Assembly (NCBI GenBank): GCA_017307275.1
Contig: JAFKFK010000015.1
Span: 1 to 64,000 of the forward strand
DNA from: Alphaproteobacteria bacterium
GTDB taxonomy: Bacteria > Pseudomonadota > Alphaproteobacteria > Reyranellales > Reyranellaceae
DNA length: 64,000 nucleotides
Reading direction: 5' to 3'
The position numbers and the translations under genes were made by a program. Numbering within the stretch: position 1 is the first letter of the stretch; each line of letters starts with the position of its first letter. The notes beneath the pieces were generated by a model, which worked only from the letters and a program-made list of their open reading frames with translations, was not told where the DNA came from and did no database searches. This document shows, one piece after another, positions 57,889 through 64,000 of this stretch.

Positions 57889-58890
57889 ATGAACGTCCGG
57901 ACGGGTTTTATCGACAGCATCGGCAATACGCCGCTGATCAAGTTGCGCGCAGCTTCCGCGGCAACGGGCTGCAACATCTATGGCAAGGCGGAGTTCCTCA
58001 ATCCCGGTGGCTCGGTCAAGGATCGTGCGGCGCTGGCGATCATCGAGGATGCCGAGAAGAGCGGAAAGCTCCGGCCCGGTGGCGTGATCGTCGAAGGTAC
58101 GGCCGGCAACACCGGCATCGGCATTGCCCTCGTGGCAAACGCACGTGGCTATCGCTCGGTCATCGTGATGCCGGAGACGCAGAGCCAGGAGAAGAAGGAC
58201 ATGCTCCTCCTCTGCGGCGCTGATCTTCGACTGGTACCTGCTGTTCCCTACGCCAATCCGAACAACTATGTGCGCTACTCGGGCACCCTCGCCGCGGAAC
58301 TCGCAGCCAAGGAACCGGCTGGCGCAATCTGGGCCAATCAGTTCGACAACACCGCAAACCGCGACGGCCACTACCGCACGACCGGCCCCGAGATCTGGGA
58401 CCAGACCGACGGCAAGGTCGACGGCTTCACTTGTTCGGTCGGCAGCGGCGGTACCCTGGGTGGCGTGGCGCGGGCGCTGAAAGAGCGCAATCCGAACATC
58501 AAGATCGCGCTGAGCGACCCCATGGGGTCGGCACTCTACAACTGGCATGCCAAGGGCGAACTGAAGGCCGAAGGGAATTCGGTCACCGAGGGGATCGGCC
58601 AGGGTCGGGTTACCGCCAACATCGAGGGCACACCGATCGATCTCGCCTACCAGATCACCGATGAGGAAGCCCTGCCCATCCTGTTCGACTTGATCGAGCA
58701 CGAAGGCCTCGTGCTGGGCGGATCGACAGCCATCAATATCGTGGGCGCCATGCGACTCGCGCGTGACCTTGGCCCTGGCAAGACGGTCGTGACCATCCTG
58801 GCCGACGGTGGTCAGCGTTATCAGTCGAAGCTCTTCAATCCGGTCTTCCTGCGCGAGAAGAACCTGCCTCTGCCTCCCTGGATGAAGTGA
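57889..58890 (+). CDS. cysK: Cysteine synthase A
   Basis: A 333-residue fold-type II PLP enzyme. The PLP lysine is K44 in NPGGSVKDRAA, with TAGNTGIGIAL in the phosphate site where many CysK proteins have T-S-G-N-T-G, and GSGGTLGG. It joins O-acetylserine and sulfide to make cysteine. The C-terminal RYQSKLFNPVFLREKNL tail is usual for this subgroup. The ATG at 57889 was chosen because homology starts there; the open frame extends 24 codons upstream. Confidence 0.93.
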   Translation: MNVRTGFIDSIGNTPLIKLRAASAATGCNIYGKAEFLNPGGSVKDRAALAIIEDAEKSGKLRPGGVIVEGTAGNTGIGIALVANARGYRSVIVMPETQSQEKKDMLLLCGADLRLVPAVPYANPNNYVRYSGTLAAELAAKEPAGAIWANQFDNTANRDGHYRTTGPEIWDQTDGKVDGFTCSVGSGGTLGGVARALKERNPNIKIALSDPMGSALYNWHAKGELKAEGNSVTEGIGQGRVTANIEGTPIDLAYQITDEEALPILFDLIEHEGLVLGGSTAINIVGAMRLARDLGPGKTVVTILADGGQRYQSKLFNPVFLREKNLPLPPWMK

Positions 58891-58900
58891 GCGCAGATCC

Positions 58901-59815
58901 ATGAGCCGGGTCGTCGTCTGCGGCAGCCTCAACATGGACGTCGTCGTGCAGAGCGTACGCCTGCCCGCCGCCGGTGAAACACTGCTGGGCGCCGAAGTCG
59001 CCTTCCTGCCGGGGGGCAAGGGGTTGAACCAGGCCATCGCCTCGGCGCGGCTCGGCATTCCCACTGCCATGGTCGGCACCGTCGGCAACGATTCCTTCGC
59101 CAACAGCCTGCGCGGCTTTCTGGCAGACAACGACGTCGACAGTTCCGGCGTCAGGGAGATCGACGGACCGGCGACCGGCGTCGCCCTGATCCAGGTCGCC
59201 GATGGTGACAATTCGATCACCGTCGCCTCCGGCGCCAATATGCACTTCAAGACGTCGATGCTGCGCCACGCGCCACGGCGCGACGAAGTCTGGGTGGCTC
59301 AATTCGAGACGCCGCTCGCCGCCACAGGTGAGATTCTTGCCCGCGCACACAAGGTTGGTGCACGCACGGTACTCAACCTGGCTCCCTTCGTCCGCCACCC
59401 TGCGCGGCTGCTGAAGTCGGTCGATGTCGCGGTGCTGAATGAAATCGAACTCGGCCAGGCTACGGAGTCGAAGCTCACTTCGAGCAGTTCACAACGCAGC
59501 CTCGTTGCGGCCTGTGAGAGGCTGCGCAAGCGCGGCGCACGTGCCGTGATCGCGACCCTGGGCTCCAAAGGCGCACTCGTCGTGAGCGCCGGCGGCATCG
59601 AGGCCATTCCCGCCTTCAAGGCCAAGGTCGTCGATACGACGGGCGCCGGCGATTGCTTCGTCGGCGCCTTGGCCGCCCGCATGGCGGCTGGCGCCACGCC
59701 GGCGGAGGCTGCCCGCTATGCCAGCGCCGCGGCCTCTTGCGCCGTCGAGCGGCTCGGTGCCGCACCGTCGATGCCGACCGCCCGCCAAGTTGCGGCTCGG
59801 CTGACGAAAGCCTAA
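58901..59815 (+). CDS. Ribokinase
   Basis: A 304-residue PfkB-family sugar kinase of the ribokinase group. N-terminal GSLNMDVVV, GGKGLNQAIASARLG and the catalytic DTTGAGDCFVGAL are all conserved. It phosphorylates ribose or a related sugar or nucleoside. It begins 10 bases after cysK and 9 bases before alaX, so it is co-transcribed with sulfur amino acid genes without an obvious reason. The NUDIX gene two upstream supplies ribose 5-phosphate from ADP-ribose. Confidence 0.9.
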   Translation: MSRVVVCGSLNMDVVVQSVRLPAAGETLLGAEVAFLPGGKGLNQAIASARLGIPTAMVGTVGNDSFANSLRGFLADNDVDSSGVREIDGPATGVALIQVADGDNSITVASGANMHFKTSMLRHAPRRDEVWVAQFETPLAATGEILARAHKVGARTVLNLAPFVRHPARLLKSVDVAVLNEIELGQATESKLTSSSSQRSLVAACERLRKRGARAVIATLGSKGALVVSAGGIEAIPAFKAKVVDTTGAGDCFVGALAARMAAGATPAEAARYASAAASCAVERLGAAPSMPTARQVAARLTKA

Positions 59816-59824
59816 ATCCGGTCC

Positions 59825-60526
59825 ATGGTCGAAGAACTCTTCAGGCAGGACGCCTATCTCAAGGAAGCCGATGCCGTCGTGACCGCTGTCGAAGACCGCG
59901 GCGTGCGGCTCGATCGCTCCATCTTCTATCCCACCGGCGGCGGACAGCCGGGCGATACCGGCGTGCTGCGCTGGGAGGGTGGCGAGGCCAAGGTCGTGGA
60001 CAGCGTCAAGGCCGAGGGCGGCGACGTGCTGCTCGTGCTGGCTCCCGATGCGGCGCGTCCGGCGGTCGGCGCTGCGGTGCAATCTGCGCTCGATTGGGAA
60101 CGCCGCCATTTGCACATGCGCATGCACACTGCGCTGCATGTCATGTCGGCGGTCATCAAGGGCAATGTCACCGGCGGCCAGGTCGGCGTCGACAAGAGCC
60201 GACTCGACTTCAATCTCGATGGCGAGGTCCCCGCCAAGGAATGGGTGACCGACGAGGTCAACAAGCTGATCGCCCTGGACCGTCCTGTCACGCCGCAATG
60301 GGTGACCGACGAGGAGCTGACGGCGCGACCGGAACTGGTGAAGACCATGAGCGTGCGCCCGCCAATGGGCGCCGGCCGGGTTCGCCTTCTGTCGATCGAG
60401 GGTGTCGATCTGCAAGCCTGCGGCGGCACGCACGTTGCTCGAACCGGCGAAATCGGCCGCGTCGAATGCATCAAGATCGAGAACAAGGGAAAGATGAACC
60501 GGCGTTTCATCATCGCGCTGGCTTAG
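59825..60526 (+). CDS. Alanyl-tRNA editing protein AlaX
   Basis: A 233-residue AlaX-type trans-editing protein. The zinc ligands are H101 and H105 (MHTALH) and C199 and H203 (CGGTH). FYPTGGGQPGDTG at residues 34-46 is the editing-site motif. It hydrolyses Ser-tRNA(Ala), and possibly Gly-tRNA(Ala), in trans. It lies between ribokinase and a mercaptopyruvate sulfurtransferase, 9 and 12 bases away. Confidence 0.94.
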   Translation: MVEELFRQDAYLKEADAVVTAVEDRGVRLDRSIFYPTGGGQPGDTGVLRWEGGEAKVVDSVKAEGGDVLLVLAPDAARPAVGAAVQSALDWERRHLHMRMHTALHVMSAVIKGNVTGGQVGVDKSRLDFNLDGEVPAKEWVTDEVNKLIALDRPVTPQWVTDEELTARPELVKTMSVRPPMGAGRVRLLSIEGVDLQACGGTHVARTGEIGRVECIKIENKGKMNRRFIIALA

Positions 60527-60538
60527 AGGAAACGGATT

Positions 60539-61396
60539 ATGGATTACGCAAGACCCGATGCCCTCGTCAGCACCGAATGGCTGGCCGCCCGGCTCAACGC
60601 CCCCGACGTGCGCATCGTCGATGGCTCTTTTTATCTGCCGGCACAAAAACGGAATCCCAAGGCGGAGTTCGCCGAGCAGCACATTCCCGGCGCCGTGTTC
60701 TTCGACATCGACGAAATTGCCGATACCGAGAATCCCCTTCCCCACATGCTGCCCTCGCCGGAGAAATTCTCCTCGCGCGTGCGCAAGCTCGGCCTCGGCG
60801 ACGGTTCCAAGATCGTCATTTACGACACGACGCCGATGACCGGCGCCTGCCGCGTCTGGTGGATGTTCCGCGCCATGGGATACAAGGACGTGTCGATTCT
60901 AAATGGCGGTTTGCCGAAGTGGCTGGCCGAAGGCCGCCCGGTGACCGACGATCCGACACCGCCGCGCGATCGGCACTTCACAGCGCGTCTCGACAATACG
61001 CTGGTGCGGTCGATCGACGACGTACGCGGCCTCATCGAGAGCAAGCGTGAGCAGATCGTCGACGCCCGCGCCGCCGGCCGCTTCCGTGGTGAGACTCCGG
61101 AGCCGCGCGCCGGCCTGCGCGGCGGCCACATGCCGGGCGCCTACAACCTGCCCTATAACGAACTGCTCGATCCGGACACCGGCACCGTATTGCCCGCCGA
61201 CAAGCTCGTCGCCCGCATCGCGGCCTCGGGTATCGATCCGGCGAAGAAGGTCACGGCAAGCTGCGGCTCGGGCGTCACCGCCTGCGTGATCGGTCTTGCC
61301 CTTTATCTTACGGGTTCGCCGGAAGCGGCGATCTACGATGGCTCCTGGACCGAATGGGGTGGCCGTGCCGACACACCGATCGTCACGGGCGCTTGA
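60539..61396 (+). CDS. sseA: 3-mercaptopyruvate sulfurtransferase
   Basis: A 285-residue two-domain rhodanese. The active-site loop CGSGVTA with C242 marks mercaptopyruvate sulfurtransferase rather than thiosulfate sulfurtransferase. The first, inactive rhodanese domain covers residues 8-135. It moves sulfur from mercaptopyruvate to thiol acceptors. It is between alaX and a GNAT gene and overlaps the GNAT start by 4 bases (TTGA). Together with cysK and metC it forms a sulfur amino acid cluster. Confidence 0.95.
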   Translation: MDYARPDALVSTEWLAARLNAPDVRIVDGSFYLPAQKRNPKAEFAEQHIPGAVFFDIDEIADTENPLPHMLPSPEKFSSRVRKLGLGDGSKIVIYDTTPMTGACRVWWMFRAMGYKDVSILNGGLPKWLAEGRPVTDDPTPPRDRHFTARLDNTLVRSIDDVRGLIESKREQIVDARAAGRFRGETPEPRAGLRGGHMPGAYNLPYNELLDPDTGTVLPADKLVARIAASGIDPAKKVTASCGSGVTACVIGLALYLTGSPEAAIYDGSWTEWGGRADTPIVTGA

Positions 61397-61977
61397 CCAA
61401 GGCGCCTGACCTGTTCGCCCATCAACCGCCGCCACGCGCGGACGGTCGTCTGCCGGTCACGATCACCCATCTCGAGATGGCGCCGTCCGACTGGACGAAG
61501 CGTGGCTTGCCTCCCGAGCTTGCCGTCACAATCGAGCATGTGGCGGATCCGACGGCCACGCTCTATCACGAACTGTATGATCGGGTCGGCCGGCCATGGC
61601 TCTGGTACGAACGCCGACTCCTCTCCGACGAAGCCCTGCAAGCGCTGTTGAGCCAGCCAGGGCATGAACTTCACATCGCACGCGATAGCGGCAACCTCGT
61701 CGGCTTCTTCGAACTAGGCGACGAAGAACTCGTCTTCTTCGGCCTGACGCTAGACTATATCGGCCGCCGCGTCGGCCCTTGGTTACTCGACCGCGCCATC
61801 GAGCGCGCCTTCGCCCTCAGATGGCCACGGCTACTGCTCAACACCAACACGCTCGATCATCCACGTGCACTGGCCACGTATCGCAAGGCGGGTTTTCGGC
61901 CGGTGCGAACCGAGGCGAAGGAACTGCAGGACCCGCGGGTACTATGGCCTGATGTCTATCGCTGGCCGCCGGCTTGA
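61393..61977 (+). CDS. GNAT family N-acetyltransferase
   Basis: A 194-residue GNAT protein. The acetyl-CoA site is YIGRRVGPWLLDRAIERAF (a Q/R-x-x-G-x-G/A variant), followed by LLNTNTLDHPRALATYRKAGF. The likely start is TTG at 61393, overlapping the sseA stop (TTGA). An open frame 13 codons longer would overlap sseA. The substrate is unknown. It lies 22 bases before metC. Confidence 0.85.
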   Translation: MTKAPDLFAHQPPPRADGRLPVTITHLEMAPSDWTKRGLPPELAVTIEHVADPTATLYHELYDRVGRPWLWYERRLLSDEALQALLSQPGHELHIARDSGNLVGFFELGDEELVFFGLTLDYIGRRVGPWLLDRAIERAFALRWPRLLLNTNTLDHPRALATYRKAGFRPVRTEAKELQDPRVLWPDVYRWPPA

Positions 61978-61999
61978 AGCCTGTGCCATAGTCGAAATC

Positions 62000-63193
62000 A
62001 TGACCGCTAAGAAAACTTATACCCGCCCCGACACAGTTTTGGCCGTGTCAGGCCGCGATCCCGACAGTAACTTCGGTATCGTCAATCCGCCCGTCTACCA
62101 CGCCTCGACGATCCTCTCTCCGACCATGGAGAAGTTCGAGAACCGCATTCCTTTCGAGGGCTTCGGTTACGGACGCAACGGCACGCCGACCCAGAAGGCA
62201 CTCGAAGATGCCGTCGCCGCCATCGAAGGCGCGCATCGTTCCATCGCCGTTCAGTCCGGTCTCGGCGCCGTCACCGGAGCCATCGTGGGCTTCCTCAAGA
62301 CCGGCGATCACATGCTGCTGACCGACAACGCCTACGGTCCGGCGCGGCGTTTCGCCAACACGACGTTGAAGAACTTCGGCGTCGAGACAACCTACTTCGA
62401 TCCGATGATCGGCGCGGGCATCGAGAAGCTGATGCGGCCGAACACCAAGGTCGTCTATCTCGAAGCCCCCGGCTCCCAGACCTTCGAAGTGCAGGACGTC
62501 GATGCCATCGCCGCCGTCGCCAAGAAGGCCGGCGCCGTGGTGATGATCGACAACACCTGGGCAACGCCGCTCTACTTCAAGCCGTTCGAGCATGGTTGCG
62601 ACATTTCCATCCATGCCGGCACCAAGTACATCGTCGGCCATTCGGACGCGATGATGGGCATCATCTCCTGCGCGACGCGGCCGCTGTTCGAGGTCGCGAA
62701 GACGGCATGCCAGTCTTTCGGCTTCCATGCCGCCCCCGACGATTGCTACCTCGCGCTGCGTGGCCTGCGCACCATGGGCGTGCGCCTGCGCCACCACGAG
62801 AAGAGCGGTATCGAGATCGCCCATTGGCTGAAGACGCGGCCCGAGGTCGACAAGGTGCTGCACCCCGCTCTCCCCGACTGCCCTGGCCACGACAACTGGA
62901 AGAAGCAGTTCAAGGGCGCGTCGGGCCTGTTTTCGTTCACCTTGCGCGACGGCTACAGCAAGAACGCGCTGGCGGCGATGCTGGATGGCATGGACATCTT
63001 CGGCATGGGCGCTAGCTGGGGCGGCTACGAGAGCCTGATGATCCCGGCCCATCCGGACCAATACCGCACCGCCGTGCCGTGGCCGCAGGGCAAGCAGCTC
63101 CTGCGCGTCCATATCGGCCTCGAAGACGTCGAGGACCTGAAGACCGACCTCGCCGAAGGCTTCGAGCGCCTGAACCGGGCGCACAACGCTTAG
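62000..63193 (+). CDS. metC: Cystathionine beta-lyase
   Basis: A 397-residue Cys/Met metabolism PLP enzyme. The PLP lysine is K209 in HAGTKYIVGHSD, with the SGLGA and DNTWATPLYFKP motifs. It cleaves cystathionine to homocysteine, pyruvate and ammonia; L-cysteine desulfhydrase activity is also common. It is the last gene of the sulfur amino acid run and is convergent with the zur-like gene, 7 bases away. Confidence 0.92.
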   Translation: MTAKKTYTRPDTVLAVSGRDPDSNFGIVNPPVYHASTILSPTMEKFENRIPFEGFGYGRNGTPTQKALEDAVAAIEGAHRSIAVQSGLGAVTGAIVGFLKTGDHMLLTDNAYGPARRFANTTLKNFGVETTYFDPMIGAGIEKLMRPNTKVVYLEAPGSQTFEVQDVDAIAAVAKKAGAVVMIDNTWATPLYFKPFEHGCDISIHAGTKYIVGHSDAMMGIISCATRPLFEVAKTACQSFGFHAAPDDCYLALRGLRTMGVRLRHHEKSGIEIAHWLKTRPEVDKVLHPALPDCPGHDNWKKQFKGASGLFSFTLRDGYSKNALAAMLDGMDIFGMGASWGGYESLMIPAHPDQYRTAVPWPQGKQLLRVHIGLEDVEDLKTDLAEGFERLNRAHNA

Positions 63194-63200
63194 TCGGAAC

Positions 63201-63701
63201 TCAGGCCTTCCGGCAGTCGGCGCAGAGGCCGGTTACTTCCAGAGTCATGTCGCGCGCGGCAAAGCCGCGGCGCTGGGCATCGGCGGTGATGGCTTCGGAG
63301 AGGCCCTCGCCGTCCAGTTCCTGCGCATTGCCGCAGTCGCTGCAGATCAGGAAGAAGCCGCGATGCGCTTCGCCGGGGTGGCTGCATCCGATGAAGGCGT
63401 TCATGCGCTCGATGCGGTGGATCAGGCCGTTCTCGATCAGAAAGTCGAGGGCGCGATAGACCGTCGGCGGCGCGGAGCCGAGGTCCTCGTTACGCAGCTT
63501 GTCGAGCAAGGCATAGGCGCCGACCGGCTTGTGGCTCGACCAGACGAGTTCGAGCACGCGCCGGCGCAGCGGCGTGAACCGCAGGTCCTTGGCGGCACAA
63601 AGCCTCTCCGCGGCGGCCAGCGCATCCTCGACGCAGTGCTTGTGATCGTGTGCATGGGCAGGAGCATGTCCTGCGGGGGCGGCTTTGGCCGGTTTCTTCA
63701 C
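63201..63701 (-). CDS. zur: Fur family regulator, Zur-like
   Basis: A 166-residue Fur-family repressor. The His-rich N-terminus ([12 protein letters not shown]) leads to a winged helix ([15 protein letters not shown], then [19 protein letters not shown]). Structural zinc ligands are ICSDCG and LCADC. Zur represses zinc uptake genes when zinc is high. A GTG at 63701 with GGGAAG in front is preferred; the ATG at 63764 would leave only 8 bases to hisI. The gene is divergent from hisI and convergent with metC. Confidence 0.88.
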   Translation of the reverse strand: MKKPAKAAPAGHAPAHAHDHKHCVEDALAAAERLCAAKDLRFTPLRRRVLELVWSSHKPVGAYALLDKLRNEDLGSAPPTVYRALDFLIENGLIHRIERMNAFIGCSHPGEAHRGFFLICSDCGNAQELDGEGLSEAITADAQRRGFAARDMTLEVTGLCADCRKA

Positions 63702-63772
63702 GAGCTTCCCGATTTGCCAAGCGATGTTATGGCGATTATACGCGCCGTTCCCTTCGAAGGCCAAGGCTCGCC

Positions 63773-64000
63773 ATGCCCACCACCTACGAACAAGCCGAGA
63801 TCGACGCGGCGCTGGCCGCTATCAAATTCGACACTCAGGGCCTCGTGCCGGCCATCGCCCAGCAGCATGACAGCGGCGAAGTGCTGATGATGGCCTGGAT
63901 GGACCGCGACGCCGTGGCCGAAACCATGCGCACGGGCCGTGCCTGTTATTGGTCGCGCTCGCGCCGCGCTCCTTGGCGCAAGGGCGACACGTCCGGGCAC
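63773..64000 (+). CDS. hisI: Phosphoribosyl-AMP cyclohydrolase, N-terminal part
   Basis: Only the first 76 codons lie in the window and the gene runs off the right edge. The sequence [17 protein letters not shown], then [19 protein letters not shown], is the HisI signature, with the zinc- and substrate-binding end motif. It opens the imidazole ring of PR-AMP in histidine synthesis. It is divergent from the zur-like gene. Confidence 0.94.
   Translation, partial: MPTTYEQAEIDAALAAIKFDTQGLVPAIAQQHDSGEVLMMAWMDRDAVAETMRTGRACYWSRSRRAPWRKGDTSGH

Noticed and set aside
57070..59250. A 726-codon open frame antisense to the NUDIX, cysK and ribokinase genes
   Set aside because: It would run through the tRNA-Asn gene and its terminator and through three well-supported genes; it is a by-product of high GC at third codon positions.
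63702..63772. Possible Zur box between the zur-like gene and hisI (ATGTTATGGCGATTATAC)
   Set aside because: The left half resembles ATGTTAT, but the right half does not form the inverted partner, so the match is too weak to annotate.

Overview
The window is about 64 kb of GC-rich, densely coded chromosome. No gene-free gap exceeds 300 bases; the longest are the 194 bases upstream of the tetratricopeptide gene and the tRNA region at 56.77-57.19 kb. The gene set points to a soil or freshwater alphaproteobacterium: a PopZ-type polar organiser beside a TolC-type channel and valS, an sdhE-mfd pair divergent from recG, a Zur-type Fur regulator, and several orphan TctC/Bug-type solute receptors with CoA-transferase and dioxygenase genes. 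A genus such as Reyranella would fit, but that is inference from gene content only.

Layout. 0-1.6 kb: a medium-small-large gene set of a CO/xanthine dehydrogenase-type molybdenum hydroxylase, with the large subunit running off the left edge. 1.8-5.5 kb: a double DUF1428 protein divergent from a MarR regulator, and a 20-repeat exported TPR protein. 5.7-14.7 kb: a metabolic stretch with a Bug receptor, a ThDP enzyme, a CYTH protein, a DSD1-type PLP enzyme, a YciI protein, two SDRs, an MFS transporter, a DsbA/FrnE protein and a TetR regulator. 14.6-20.5 kb: mfd, sdhE and recG. 20.5-22.6 kb: a DUF4139 envelope protein.

22.6-29.2 kb holds a seven-gene, tightly overlapping minus-strand operon: coxD-type AAA+ ATPase, coxE-type VWA protein, two XdhC/CoxI-type proteins, a MoeA-MocA-like fusion, a SufS-type cysteine desulfurase and a SufU-type protein. 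It looks like a complete maturation line for a sulfurated molybdenum cofactor, and the oxidoreductase at the left edge is an obvious client. This is the most interesting system in the window.

29.3-35.4 kb carries catabolic genes (SDR, amidase, Bug, TauD-type oxygenase, PrpB-like lyase, EamA transporter). 35.5-37.5 kb carries a His-rich NicO metal transporter, a DUF1007 protein with an EF-hand loop, and a thioesterase. 37.6-41.3 kb has parE, a small secreted protein and pyrD. 41.3-45.3 kb has an IlvD-Bug-Rieske oxygenase operon. 45.3-46.6 kb has a membrane-anchored trypsin-like protease with a DUF350 protein. 46.8-51.2 kb is an EamA, CoA-transferase, thiolase-like, PhyH operon. 51.2-56.8 kb has valS, popZ, a tolC-like gene and a pcm-like gene. 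56.8-57.2 kb has tRNA-Cys and tRNA-Asn. 57.2-63.2 kb is a seven-gene plus-strand run rich in sulfur amino acid genes (NUDIX, cysK, ribokinase, alaX, mercaptopyruvate sulfurtransferase, GNAT, metC). The window ends with a zur-like gene divergent from a truncated hisI.

Many genes overlap by 4 bases at stop/start (ATGA, GTGA, TTGA, TAGTG), so translational coupling is common here.
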